Source: Semisulcospira habei
Lineage: Eukaryota > Mollusca > Gastropoda > Semisulcospiridae
DNA length: 64,000 bases
Assembly: GCA_036245525.1 (NCBI GenBank)
Contig: BTPG01000005.1
Location: 211,642,788-211,706,787 of the forward strand
Reading direction: 5' to 3'
Below the pieces are notes generated by a model. That model saw nothing but the letters and a program-made list of their open reading frames with translations. It was not told the DNA's origin and searched no databases. Shown in pieces: positions 45,197-56,700 of this stretch (the stretch's first letter is position 1; every line of letters begins with the position of its first letter). Made by a program: the position numbers and the translations under genes.

Positions 45197-45388
45197 GAAT
45201 AAAAAAAAATGTTTTAATTTCTGCTGAATTACACGGAGGAAAATCGGCTCAGAAGGTAATAATCGGACATGCCATTAATTAATAAAAACAACTAATTAAC
45301 AGCAGTTGTTATGTGGGGTCCTGATGTACGCTATACAATCTGCCGGAGACTAGGGCGAAAAAGACACGTGCATAGTGTCGGTCTCTTC

Positions 45389-45565
45389 TTAACCCATTTA
45401 GCCCCGAGTCCCTATAGCAGGAGATGGATTGACAGAAGACGCCAAGCTTATCTGGCACTACCCTTGAATTATCATGGTCAATCCATCTCCTGCAACTGGT
45501 ACATAGTCATTAGCCAACACAATTCCAAAATGTGAGAAATGGGACCTTGGGGCTAAAAGGGTTAA
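45389..45565. mobile_element. GCTTGGCGCC-family MITE lacking the left hairpin arm
   Basis: Both TTAA ends are present (TTAACCCATTTAGCCCCG and GGGGCTAAAAGGGTTAA). The left arm jumps from GATGGATTGACAG to AAGACGCCAAGC, so the inner left arm is deleted. Confidence 0.75.
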
Positions 45566-45570
45566 CGCTA

Positions 45571-45891
45571 TAGGGCTCGGGAAGCTGACGTCATCACGCT
45601 AGTCGTGGCGGCCATCTTGTGAGAACAGCGAAGTAAGGCGCTCCGGCATGATAGGGAAATCGCTGTCAGGAGAATGTCAGGAAAAAATGGTCCTGACGTG
45701 CTATTGGCAATAACAGCAAGTCGTGCCATCACCGTTGGAAACCGCTAACCAGAATCTGTTTTTCTTTGTTTCCAAAAGAGGAAGAAACATGAAGAAAAAC
45801 GTGTTGAAACTCTACTTCGATACTATCTTAAGCCTATTGTATCCTCTTAAGATGGCGGCTGATGCGCCGACGGGGAACTTCCCGAGCCCTA
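45571..45891. mobile_element. TA-flanked element with TAGGGCTCGGGAAG ends
   Basis: TAGGGCTCGGGAAG and CTTCCCGAGCCCTA are exact inverted ends with TA outside each. The subterminal GGCGGCCATCTT and AAGATGGCGGC are also inverted. Non-coding, probably a MITE of a TA-targeting transposon. Confidence 0.7.
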
Positions 45892-46204
45892 TACTATGAG
45901 TACAGTTAAGAAAATACTGATGCTCTTCACGCGTTTCCAGACCTCAACCTGTTCGAGGGTGTGTGGCAGTGCGGTCTACTCATGACCTATGAGTATGTGG
46001 TTCTGTGTTCGTAGTCTGCACGCGGGCTGTAATAAGAGAATGTGATAGTTGGTGATACACAGTGCTTTCAGATGGCAGATATACGATAAACCGTGTGTGC
46101 CGCGTGTACATTTACTGTTGTATGGGATTGCCGGACCGCCGCCACGACGGCACCGTCATCAAATTACGCGCGACACGTGTGACAGTGCAATCTAAACCCT
46201 GGTC

Positions 46205-46378
46205 GTGTTCTTGAAATCATGGTGAATTCATCGTCACACGTCAAAGGAACATGGATACAAACTCAGTTCGGCAAGAGGCGTAGATCCTCATGAGCCCCCG
46301 CAATTGCGGGGGCTCATGAGGATCTGTGGCCTCTTGCAGATGGGCCGATTTCATTTTTCTCCGCAGCGAAGGGGTTAA
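46205..46378. mobile_element. CCTCATGAG-family hairpin MITE
   Basis: The hairpin GATCCTCATGAGCCCCCGCA around ATT lies at 46268-46338. The right end is GCGAAGGGGTTAA; the left end has decayed. Confidence 0.65.
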
Positions 46379-46727
46379 AATACGCGACAAAACGAATCGG
46401 GCAATTCAATGAGGAACACGCACACACAAACTGTTATTATACATGTTCACAGGCTTTTAAATGCTAAAAGTCAGCATTTTTTTTTTTTTTCTGTGGTACA
46501 AAAAAAAATTAGAGGGAGTCATTAGTGCAAAACAAAAATGAAACCTGTTTGTTTCCCGTCTTAATTCGTCCCCAGATATGGCCTCTCCAAGTTGTCGCGG
46601 TTTTTTTTTTTTTTTTTTTTACCGCTTCCCCGTCAGCGTACACTAGGCCTACATTTCCTTTCTGATGCCTGCATTTCACAGAACGACCAACAAGCCGCAC
46701 TTGTCCAAAGACCATGGACACGCAATG

Positions 46728-46797
46728 GTCTCATCAAGATCCTCATGAGCTCCACGCAGTCGCGGGGGGCTCATGAGGATCTATGCCTCTTGCGGTT
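46728..46797. mobile_element. CCTCATGAG-family hairpin
   Basis: AAGATCCTCATGAGCTCC pairs with GGGGCTCATGAGGATCT. Confidence 0.65.
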
Positions 46798-46855
46798 AAA
46801 TCGAGTTCACTTTTTTGCGACAGTCCAAGAATCACGGATACAAATTGGTCTCAGC

Positions 46856-46965
46856 AAGAGGCACAGATCCTCATGAGCCCCCCGCGGTCCCTGGGGGCTC
46901 ATGAGGATCTATGTCTCTTGCAGTTGGATCGCGTCCACTTTTTTCTCAGCAGTGAAAGGGGTTAA
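46856..46965. mobile_element. CCTCATGAG-family hairpin MITE, second in tandem
   Basis: AGAGGCACAGATCCTCATGA pairs with TCATGAGGATCTATGTCTCT. The right end is TGAAAGGGGTTAA at 46965. Confidence 0.65.
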
Positions 46966-47169
46966 TTTCACTCCTAAACATTATACCCAGCAAACGGCTC
47001 AGTTTTGTCGTCTCGAGTTCTTGACAAAAGTTGCACACAAATTTAATTACAAGCCCAGGTGCCTGCAGTGACTGAAAAAAAATATTAAAAAAAAAAATCC
47101 GAGAGAGAAATAAGTGTAAACAGATGTAGTAGTGCTAGAAAAAGTGCAGAGCATCACAGTTCATGACCT

Positions 47170-47387
47170 CTCTTGGCTTGACTTCGCGAACAAAGATTTT
47201 ATAGGAGTTGCCCACGACGTCTGCAGGCTTGTTCGTGGCTGCAGAGGCCAATCCGAGACAGGCAGGTTCGACCGCAGTGGCTGCAGGGGAAGGTATGGCC
47301 AGGGTTCTGAGCTGCGGCATCTCTGTTTTTTTCTCCTGAGCCGCTTGTCCTTAAGGCTAGCTCTGTGAGAGTCCTCAAAGGAGACAT
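47170..47387 (-). mobile_element. 218-bp RTE-like LINE 3' end
   Basis: It is the same 3' terminus as at 8966-9190, with few differences. The 12-bp duplication AGTTCATGACCT flanks it (47158-47169 and 47388-47399). The minus strand keeps the zinc-binding end CSHCGRTCLSRIGL. Confidence 0.85.
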
Positions 47388-47539
47388 AGTTCATGACCTA
47401 TATACTGACAAAACTGATCAGTGCAACAGTCAGTACTTGAGCACCAAAAAAAAAAAAAAAAATGCCGTCAGGCGGTCTATGATTGCCACGATCATCGTCA
47501 ACTTTCGTGACCGACCTCTGACGGCGAGAGGCGCAGGTT

Positions 47540-47590
47540 GTTATGAGCCCCTGTAACCTTAGGAGCTCATGAGAATCTGTCCCTTGTAGG
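47540..47590. mobile_element. Degenerate CCTCATGAG-family hairpin
   Basis: GTTATGAGCCCCTGTAA pairs with TTAGGAGCTCATGA. Confidence 0.5.
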
Positions 47591-47735
47591 TGAAAGGACA
47601 TTGGTTTCTCGATTTAGCTTTGCGTCAAAAAATATAGCTTGAACGTCCGATGACCACGTCCGCCTGAGGAACACACATTGTAAATAGGTAGTGATGTCCC
47701 TGAGCCCCAAGTGATGATCCAGCAAATGGCTGAGT

Positions 47736-47927
47736 TTAACCCCTTGTACACTGACCGACATTCGCGTGAAGAGCACAGATGTCAGTAGGGAAAATTAGGC
47801 ATAAAAAAACGTAAGACGAAAAAGAGACATAAATCCTCATGAGCCCCCGCGACTGCGGGGGCTCATGAGGGTTTATGTCTCTTGCAGAAGGGTAGCGTTC
47901 ACCTGGCCCCGGCAGTTAAGGGGTTAA
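47736..47927. mobile_element. TTAA hairpin MITE, CCTCATGAG family
   Basis: It starts TTAACCCCTTGTACACTG and ends CGGCAGTTAAGGGGTTAA. The hairpin is perfect: GAGACATAAATCCTCATGAG with its complement around CCCCCGCGACTGCGGGGG. Confidence 0.8.
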
Positions 47928-48186
47928 GTGAATCGATTACCTTGAATCAATACAGGCACAATAATTGGTACACTCTCGTAAAGTGGTCTACCTTTGCCCA
48001 TTTGGCTGAGTGGCAGCTGACGATGTGGAACTTGCGGCGCATTCTAAAGTTTATTGATTAGAAGAAAGCGTCCGTTTTTATTTCTCCCTTGAAGATTTTT
48101 TTCCTATGATAAGTGGGCCGTGTTTAAAGTCGGTTTGACTCATGAATATTGTATGTGCGGTTTCTTTGGTCTTTTGAAAGAGTTAG

Positions 48187-48241
48187 TTAGTTAATTGGGT
48201 TTATCGCCGATCAGGCGACTAAGGCCATCTCACGGCGGTCT
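48187..48241 (+). repeat. Short interspersed repeat (GTTTATCGCCGATCAGGCG)
   Basis: TTAGTTAGTTAATTGGGTTT leads into ATCAGGCGACTAAGGCCATC and CTCACGGCGG, as at 58703 and (inverted) 38926. Confidence 0.65.
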
Positions 48242-48262
48242 TTTGAAAGAAGAAATCGTGTC

Positions 48263-48634
48263 ATTGAAGGCCCACTAGCGCCGTAACGGTTCAAAGATAC
48301 TCGTATGTAACAAACGGATACGAAACGCTACGCACAGGTCTAGTTATGGTTCATGTAGACACATGACAATCCAGTTCAGCACACGTCGTCTTAATATCAA
48401 GTAACCTGACAATGACTCCACTCCGTTCTATAAATACAGTGCTATCAGTACGAGAAACAGCTAAAAATAGTTTGAAACGCTAACGGCTGCACAGAATAAA
48501 TAGGTGCGATTACGCGTGTGCTGTTGCTGCCTGTCCAAACTGCTGTTAGAGTTCATTAGGTGTGTCGACAAGACATAACAAATACAAATGGTCCAGACAC
48601 GTGTCTTCAGATTTATGCGTAATGGTACTTTAAT
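48263..48634. repeat. Interspersed repeat, copy 2, uninterrupted
   Basis: About 370 bp matching the flanks of the RTE-like LINE at 41128-44029, for example ACGCTACGCACAGGTCTAGT and CCAGTTCAGCACACGTCGTC. Confidence 0.7.
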
Positions 48635-48650
48635 ATGTGTGTGCCACACG

Positions 48651-49860
48651 AACTTTCGCGTGGTATACAGCCACCAGAAAGGACGAACAGAGAGTGCATA
48701 TTATTATTATGAATAGTGATCAAGGGTAACATTTAGGATCGGATTGTAATAATTGCCTCCTCTGCCCTCCCAGCCCCCCCCCCCCCTCCCCCTCCCCGCA
48801 AACATACTCCCTGTTACGATTGTGGTTGTGTTGTCCTGTGAGAGCATACATGTGTTAATCGTAGGAAACGATCCGATATTTATTTGAGCTATCATGGCGG
48901 TTACGATTCACGTACCTTTTTAGTAAGATTTTCTTTCGTTTGTGCGTAGAGCGTAATTCGCTTTGTTATTATGCTAAGTTTAGCTTCTAGAAAAGTCGCA
49001 CGGAGAATAGCGGTCGATCTTTGTTTTGCGTAGATTCGCGGAGTATAGATTAGAACCTTCGAGCAGGTCGCGCTGTCTTGTGCCCGCGTACGTGTGTCGT
49101 CTGTAGAGTAAGAAACATTTCGCTACATTGTATTATAGACATTCAAATAGTCATAGTTGTTTACTGTGCGCGTGAAGTTGGCAGCCGTTTTTGTGTGTGT
49201 TGTGAAAGATCGTTAAAGTTCTGGAAACTTCCGACTAGGTCGTGAACTGCCTACCATACTTTTGTGAGACGTATTTTTACTTTGGGATTTGGGGCTGAAA
49301 TGAGCAGCCGAATTTTTGTAGCCTATTGTAGTTATTTTAGAAAATTCTTTCTTTATTAATATTTATGAGTTTCATTTACGGGTTCCATTCTGATTGGTTG
49401 CGTTGAATGATTTTCTTGGATTATTCTGGAAATTGGTTGTACTATAAAAGATTGGTGCTGGGAAGCACATATATACATTATCTTGCATTGTCAGTTGTAG
49501 AAACACACAGTTTATCGTAGGTACCTGGCCCGTATAGGGTGTACATTGTGAGAAACGCAGCGTAACGGTGTAGTGTAGGTTGTATGAGAAACTTTGTGTC
49601 GGCTGTGTGGACATTTGCAGAAGAGACATTGTATCAGTGTTGGTGCATTTGGAAATGCATTGTGTGGAGATCGAATCGCTGAATTAAAATATTGTTGGAA
49701 CTGTTACTCCAGTATTGTCTACATCCTTAAGCCACGTGTGACGGGTTGCAGCTGAGTGAAGTTTATTTAAAAGAACCTTACGTGCGTGTGTCTGGTGTGC
49801 TTATCATACTACGACTACGATTCTACCACGTAACACTCCCCCCCCCCCCCCCCACCAGTA
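48651..49860. other. No gene recognised
   Basis: About 1.2 kb of AT-rich sequence with C homopolymers at 48773-48798 and 49837-49852. No credible frame, hairpin or repeat was found. Confidence 0.45.
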
Positions 49861-49877
49861 CCCTTTCTCAGACTACA

Positions 49878-50095
49878 TTAACCCCCTTTACTACCAGTGT
49901 TCGTAGATTGTCGATTATATCTGTGTTCGTACAACGCCAGCAAGCCATACACGTCCAGGTAACATAAAAATTCAAGGTGGTGTCAACAGGAGGTATAGAT
50001 CCTCATGAGCCCCCGCAGATGCGGGGGCTCATGAGGATCTATACCTCTTGCCGTTTGGTGGTGATTTATTTTTGTCGACAGTCAAAAGTCTAAAA
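49878..50095. mobile_element. CCTCATGAG-family hairpin MITE
   Basis: The left end is TTAACCCCCTTTACTACC. The hairpin GGTATAGATCCTCATGAGCC and its complement is at 49988-50051. The right end has decayed. Confidence 0.65.
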
Positions 50096-50277
50096 ATACA
50101 AATAACTCCTCTGTCTACCCTTGGCTCCCCACCCCCCTCCCCTACCCCCCCCCTATCCCCCCACCCCCTTTCCCTCCCACCCGCCACGCGCTTCTTCAGA
50201 CAACATTTTTAATCCTCAGTTTCCATGTCGTAAGGGCTTTTACCACAGACAACATGTCTGTAGCACTTTAACTCATT

Positions 50278-50481
50278 CTACCCCAACACCGAAATCCCCA
50301 AATTTTGCCGTTGTCCTCTAAAGACTCTCTTACAGTGCAGGACACAGATCGACCATGATAGTTCAAGGGTGATGCCAGAATAGCTTGGCGCCCATAGGCG
50401 CCAAGCTATTTTGGCATCACCCTTGAACTATCATGTTCGATCCTTATCTTGCTGTGGTGTGTCTGGGGTAGAATGAGTTAA
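50278..50481. mobile_element. TTAA hairpin MITE, GCTTGGCGCC core, TTCTACCCC ends
   Basis: It starts TTAACTCATTCTACCCC and ends GGGGTAGAATGAGTTAA. Almost identical to 25495-25708. Confidence 0.85.
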
Positions 50482-50574
50482 GGCCTTTGGTGTTGTCTTG
50501 TGTAGCGTGTTTCATGGCAGACATAATATTGTGAGTATTTATATTTATGGAGGAAGTGTGCCGGCCCTGATCAC

Positions 50575-50640
50575 AAGCCGTATTCATGTCTGTCGGTCTG
50601 TGATTTTAAACCTTAAGGTCATACATTACAGACCACCACA
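50575..50640. repeat. Hairpin, GGTCTGTGATTTT family
   Basis: GGTCTGTGATTTTAAACCTT pairs with AAGGTCATACATTACAGACC. Relatives at 51040, 55925 and 57399. Confidence 0.55.
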
Positions 50641-50810
50641 TGTGCAGTGACTGTGCAGAACTCATGTAACGGTCCATTTAACTGCAAGGCCGTAAATTAT
50701 TTACAAACACCAGAGTGGTTTTAGGATTGGCTGCGGCCGCAGTGTGTTGCGCGTCGGTTGTCATGCCTCCAGGTGGCCGGCTATTTAGGCACTACCCTTA
50801 CGCTGCAATG

Positions 50811-50814
<4 letters not shown>

Positions 50815-50878
<64 letters not shown>
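50815..50878. repeat. (CT)n without an adjacent LINE
   Basis: About 64 bp of CT. Neither flank is LINE-like, so not every CT tract here is occupied. Confidence 0.9.
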
Positions 50879-50880
<2 letters not shown>

Positions 50881-51039
50881 CCGCCCAGCCCGCACCCTCT
50901 CACACACACACACAAATACACGAAAGCACATACGCGCGAAAAATGTAAAATGCAGATCGGTTGACATGGTCGACATGCCTTGAACTATAGTGACACGAAG
51001 ATATATCACTTTGTCGTCTGTTGGGCGGGCCGCGTGAGT

Positions 51040-51110
51040 GTGCGCTGGTCTGTGATTTTGGACCTTACGACTGCAAGCCTTAAGGTCCAAAGTCACAGAC
51101 CAGCACTCAC
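51040..51110. repeat. Hairpin, GGTCTGTGATTTT family
   Basis: CTGGTCTGTGATTTTGGACC pairs with GGTCCAAAGTCACAGACCAG almost perfectly. Confidence 0.7.
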
Positions 51111-51137
51111 CCATTTCTGTTTTCAATTACCTCTCTG

Positions 51138-51351
51138 TTAACCCATTCAGCCATGACGCACTACAGCAGGAGGTGGGTCGACCATGATAATTCAAGGGTA
51201 GTGCCAGATTAGCTTGGCGCCTGTCGGCGCCGAGCTAATCTGGCACTACCCTTGAATTATCATGGTCGATCCATCTCCTGCAACAGGCGCATAGTCGTGT
51301 GGTGACGCCTCCCAAATTTGGGAAATACGGCCGTCGGGCTGAATGAGTTAA
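51138..51351. mobile_element. TTAA hairpin MITE, GCTTGGCGCC family
   Basis: It starts TTAACCCATTCAGCCATG and ends GTCGGGCTGAATGAGTTAA. The core hairpin loops on TGTC. Confidence 0.8.
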
Positions 51352-51417
51352 ACGAACCCGGATATATAATAATTATGCGAGTACGATTCGTCTGCTCAGG
51401 TTACGGTCAGTTGTTCT

Positions 51418-51621
51418 TTTCACCCTTGTAGCCCCACGGTCCCATTTCTCAAATTGTGTCAGGTGTTGCCTAACTATGTACCAGTGGCAGGAGATGACTT
51501 GATCATGATAATTCAAGAGCAGTGCCAGATTAGCTACAGGCGCCAAGCTAATCTGGCACTACCCTTGAATTAGCATGATCGATCCATCTCCTGCTGTAGA
51601 ACGTCGGGGTGAAATGGGTTG
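51418..51621. mobile_element. GCTTGGCGCC-family MITE, decayed ends, shortened left arm
   Basis: CACCCTTGTAGCCCCACGG and CGGGGTGAAATGGGTTGA form the ends. The left arm lacks TTGGCGCC. Confidence 0.65.
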
Positions 51622-52104
51622 ATGACGGGTTTTGTCGCTGCCCTTCAACGAAAACAACAACAACAACAACAACAACAAGAGAGGAGTAGTGACGGTCAGT
51701 AACCTAGGCGAGACACCACAGGAAATTAGCAGATGTGTGAGTTGTCTGCTGAGCACTACACACACATAACAGGAGGTAGTGACAGGTTTTTCGCTGTCTC
51801 TGCGGGCTCTGGATGAATAGTCGACATAACCCATCCACTGGCACTGTTCGCGTTTCAAAAATCTATGTTAATTCAACGCCAGGGCCCCGGCTGTCCAAGG
51901 AACATGGATACAGAGTGGTGTCATCAAGAGGCATAGATCCCGTTTGATATTATATACCTCTTGCCCGCGCTGGGTTGCGTTCACTATTTCTCGACGGTGA
52001 AAGGGGTAAGCGTTTTGCCCTGTACACCGTCTACTACTAATTGAAGCCGTTTATTATCCCGCTGGCACCAAAGCGATCGGAGACTAGTATTTGGGCTAAA
52101 CTTC

Positions 52105-52190
52105 TTTAAAAATTAAAAAAAAAAAAATTAAAAAAAAAAAAATTAAATTAAAAAAAAAAAATTAAATTAAAAAAAGAAAAAAAAAAATTC
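52105..52190. repeat. A-rich (TTAAAAAA) low-complexity run
   Basis: About 85 bp of A with regular TTAAATTA breaks. Confidence 0.85.
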
Positions 52191-52261
52191 GGTGAGCTAA
52201 AACTTGTGTGTCTCTTCGAGGAAGTTGCGAAAGGTCCTTCTTAGGTGAACAACAGTGGGCG

Positions 52262-52355
52262 GGTTCAACCCGGCCTTTGGCTGTCGATAGCGGTTTTTGT
52301 CGTTCCTGCAAGGAATCATCGCGACAAATCCCGCTACCGACAGCCAAAGGGTTAA
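52262..52355. mobile_element. Hairpin MITE, CCGACAGCC family
   Basis: CCTTTGGCTGTCGATAGCGG pairs with CCGCTACCGACAGCCAAAGG. The right end is GGGTTAA; the left TTAA has become TTCAA. Confidence 0.65.
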
Positions 52356-52529
52356 ACTTTAAAGGGGGAGTCGGTTCGCTCGTCACACCTCGCCGATCGT
52401 TGCACACTGGGACTCCTCTCTGTTATCCTGTTCACGGTACAGGTGTTACTTATCGCGTGAGTCTCCTCCCGCTGTCCCAGGATTGTAGGTGCGGCTACTG
52501 CTGTCTGCCAGCAACACGCTCAGATTCTT

Positions 52530-52580
52530 ATCAGCCCCAGCAGTCACAGGGGGCTCTTGAGGGTCTACGCGCCTTGCAGT
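52530..52580. mobile_element. Degenerate CCTCATGAG-family hairpin
   Basis: TCTTATCAGCCCCAGCAG and CAGGGGGCTCTTGAGGGTC form a weak stem. Confidence 0.45.
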
Positions 52581-52889
52581 TGGCGAGTGTTGGCTTTAAG
52601 CTCTATGTGTGTTGCCTTGAGCAACGTAACGGGCTCATCGGCTCTTTGCATCTCACTGATACCATGACACTGCAATTTCTCATGGCATAGAGTGAGTATT
52701 TCGCGGCCTGGAGCCGGTACACTAAGTGATGAGACATGTAGTTTTAGTGTTTGTGACTCATTCAAGATGTAGGCCTATGTGTTTTTTTCCATAGCGAGGT
52801 GAGGACGCTATGTTGGTGCAAGAGTATACGGTGTGATCACATGAGAGAGTGGAAAGGTTACAGCATCAAAGGTATGTTCTCGACTCAAA

Positions 52890-53033
52890 TTAACTCATTT
52901 AACCCCAATTTATTACAGTAGCATATGGATCGACCATGCTAGTTCAAGGGTGGTGTCAGAATAGCTTGGCGCCCACAGGCGCCAAGCTATTCTGACACCA
53001 CCTTGAACTATCATGGTCGATCTTTGGGCTGGG
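52890..53033. mobile_element. GCTTGGCGCC-family MITE, right end lost
   Basis: TTAACTCATTTAACCCC is the left end. The core is AGAATAGCTTGGCGCC and its complement around CACA. It lies about 300 bp upstream of the hydroxylase start codon. Confidence 0.7.
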
Positions 53034-53261
53034 TTGTAATGCAGGTTCAGAAGACAAATGCAGATTAGGCATTGAGACCAAACCTAGCACAGTGGGTTTG
53101 AATTGATACAATATGTACTGTAACTACAGAATGCGTGTGTTTATCACTTGCTCTCTTAGTCGTATTGACTGATTGATTGTAATGTTTCATCGATTTTTGT
53201 AGCGACCGACACTGACTGACGGACCAGCGGACGCAGCCAAGCACTGATTTTGTGCACTGTT

Positions 53262-53270
53262 TATATAAAT
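53262..53270 (+). promoter_or_regulatory. Possible TATA box of the hydroxylase gene
   Basis: TATATAAAT lies 57 bp upstream of the start codon, leaving room for a short 5' UTR. The sequence AATGTTTCAG just downstream could instead be a splice acceptor of an upstream non-coding exon. Confidence 0.3.
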
Positions 53271-53326
53271 ATCCCAAATTGTTGGTGTGAATGTTTCAGC
53301 TGTAGCAGTTTAGACGTCACACCAAC

Positions 53327-53779
53327 ATGCCGCCTCAAACACCCTTGTCTCAGGGATCTGAACTCTCAACCACAAGAACCACCTCCAGGCGATCCACGCC
53401 TCCCTCTTCCCCGAAACACAGTCCCCACAGATCTGCCCGCCAAGTCCCCTCAGACAGCGACACCACCACTACGCCTCATCCGCCCAGCATCAAAACCAAA
53501 CACGCCACATCGCCCGATGCAAGACTTATCTTCGCTCTCCGCTGTCTGGTGCTTGTGACGACATTTGCGTGCTACGTGTGTAATGACGTCATTCAGAGTT
53601 GGGTAGACGTGACTTGGCATTATTTGCGGTCACGTGCGTGGTTTACCACAGTGTATTTTGAGACATGGTGGGCGACTGCGTGTTACGCCGTAATCATCCC
53701 GCTGTACCCCTACACCCTACACTACATGCCGTGGATGGACAGGTACAAAGTGGATCCGTCTGTCACCTACCTGCATCAG
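53327..53779 (+). CDS. Hydroxylase coding exon 1
   Basis: It runs from ATG (context CCAACATGC) to CAG before GTCAGT, a good donor. It encodes residues 1-151, including the first two hydrophobic segments. Confidence 0.8.
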
Positions 53780-56700
53780 GTCAGTTAATCGGACACGCTT
53801 TGGCAATAATTGTGTGTAGACTTCCACCCACCCTCATTATTTAGTCTCTTCGATGTGTGCGATCGCTAATTTCGCGTCTAAAACACCTACGCATTGACCG
53901 ACATTCACGTGAAGAAATTGGGACGAAAAATGATCCTAATGAAAACAGGACCAACAAGAGACATAAATCCTCATGAGCCCGCGCCACTGAGGGTTTATGT
54001 CTCTTGGAGCCGGTTAGCGTTCGCCTTGCCCGGGCAGTTAAGGGGTTAATTGTGTATGCGTGGGTGGGACTTTTCCTGCTACAGCCGGATCTCCGGATTT
54101 AAAAACAAAACAAAAAAAAAAAAATAAAAAAATTCAAGAAAAGTGCCCCCAAGACACTCGCTTCAGGATTCAACCACCCATGTACATGTCATGGTGACCA
54201 CTTTCAAATGAGGTTACGCAGCAAGATACAAATGTAACATATCAAACTGAATCCCTCGCCACACCACTCAAGTAAAATTGTCACATTAGGGTGACCCCGT
54301 GTCTATGTGTCGTACGCTAAAGTAACCCCAGGTACATCTTGCGAGAGATACTCTCCTGGTACACTGGATACCATCTCGCTGTTCCAATAGTTCGATCAAA
54401 CTCACACCAATTTGGATGCAGAATCTTGTCTACAGGGCGGTCTGTTGGTGCAGTGGTGAAGCGTCCACCAAAGCTAGAGGTGCGAGGTTCGAAACCCGGT
54501 TTCGGCATCGGACTTTTCTCCTCTAGTAGTTCAGTGTCGCTGTTAATTCGGGCGGACCGTCGGAGGTTCTTTCGGATCTTCCTCCCCCTCCACTTTGGTT
54601 ACCGGTTTCTGGACACTTTATTAATTTCAAATACAATTACAAGTGATGAAAATTTTCGAAACCTCAGTAACAGAGGTGACCATTCGCACCACGTGAAAGT
54701 CCTGTGTGTGTCTTGTAACGTGTTCCTCAGGGTGAATGCATACTTTTTACGTGAGCGAGCGTGTTGGGTTCAGTTCGCGGCGCTTTGAGCTGACTGATAG
54801 AATCGGGTCGAGCACCTGTATCATGACCGTTATTATTATCATAAAGAACTATTGCCCAGCCTACAAGCCCTTGAGTACCGAGGTGGGGCAGACGCGGGCC
54901 CTGAGTGTTTTGCCTGTGGCTATCAGTGGTTTGCCTGTGGCTATCAGTGGTTTGCCTGCGGCTATCAGTGCGGCCCGCTTCGGCCCCACCTCGGTACTCA
55001 TAGGCTTGTAGGCTAGGTGGTCTGTGCAATACACTTGTAAGTTCTTGGTTTAAGTAGTTTATTACTTTGCAAAATACATAAAAGAATAGAATATATATAT
55101 ATATCACTTTCATCAGATCAAAACAAGCCACAGGCTTATAAGATGATCTGTGGTAAGTTCTTGCCGTGTGCAGATCTACAGCCGACATAATTAATTATAT
55201 TAACTCATTGGAGACGTGCCGTATACAAATACGCGGCGAATCGCCGCGTATCCGTATATGGCGCGTCTCCAATGAGTTAATCATCCATTGTTTTATTTTT
55301 CTCCTCTCTTTTGCAGACGGTGTTCGGCATCATAATAAACGCCGTTGTATACATGGCTCCCTTGGCCGCCCTGGATACGTTCATGGTGAAGCAGTACCAC
55401 GGGGTGGATCCAGGGCAGTGGGAGGTCAGGCGTCTGGACTGGATACAGACCACCCGGGCCCTCCCCGTACACCCGCCCACAGTCGCGCAGCTCGCTTATG
55501 AGGTTCGAGTCCTTTGTGGTTGGCGTGCTAGTCTGCGATCCCGCGCTCAGTTGCCATAAGTGAGCCCAGTCCTGCGCAAGCCACTAAGCAAAGTGCTCCG
55601 TTATAGCGGAGCACCTTGCTTAGTGGCAGGCGCAGGACTAAGCTCACTCTTGCCGCTGACCGCGTTACCTTTTTTACAATCCAGCCCAAAAAGGTGACCG
55701 CCAAGCGTGTAAAATGCAAAGAAGTACCAAACGGAGAAAGAAACACGCTTAGAAAAGACGGTTGTTACCGTCTTTTCTAAGCGTGTTTCTTTCTCCGTTG
55801 TAACCGTCTTTTCTAAACGTGTTTCTTTTTTTGAAGGTCCCTTTACCTTTTTCACACCCGTTGTGGGCCGTAAGATCCAAAATCCGACAAGACCAAAATA
55901 CCAGATTAGCGCACATGCTCGTGAAACTGTGTTGATCTGTGATTTTGAACCCTATTGCTCCAGGACATAAGGTCCTAATTAGAGATCGGCACGCACACAG
56001 ATTTACCAGACTGAGTGCTGGTCAAGTGTGGCAGACGGTGAATGCTATGCTATTTTTAATGGACATGAACTTCCAGCTCTCGCTGATTTCGTCCAGGGTG
56101 TGGGGTGGAGGGAGGAGGGGTCCGGTTTAGACGGTGAAGCCCGAGTAAATGACTTTATATGATCTGTTACGAGACTCTCGGGACAAGATTGCCTAATGTG
56201 CAAAAGGCTATCAGTCTTTTTCCTTAAAGTCTGTGAAAGTTTGTAAAAAACGACAAAGTGCTGGCAAACTTTTGTCTACTTCTTTTTTTTTTTTTTTTTT
56301 CTCCCCCAATTTGTGACTATTCCATTGCAAACGAACATGCTGACGCTTGTTGCAAGTGATCGATATTTTGCTCTGATCATAAAGTGACTGCATGAGCTTT
56401 CTGCCGAACATTCTGATTGGTTGTTTACGCTTGTACTAAGCTCCGCCATTCGCTAAGCGTTCTTTTATTTTGGTATCGTCTTCATGTATTAGGCACGGAC
56501 GCTTCAAATGAGCTGCTGATACAGAGTGATCTAATTAAAGTGTGTAAACCTTCGGGCTTCAGTTTGGGTTTGTGAAACGTTTATGAAAAGTTTGTGAACT
56601 TTGTCCCTGTTTTTTCTGTACGGACCCTGTTTCACACAGTACGCTCTTTTTATGTTTCAGGTAATCGGCAGCGTGATTATATACGACGCGCTGTTTTTCC

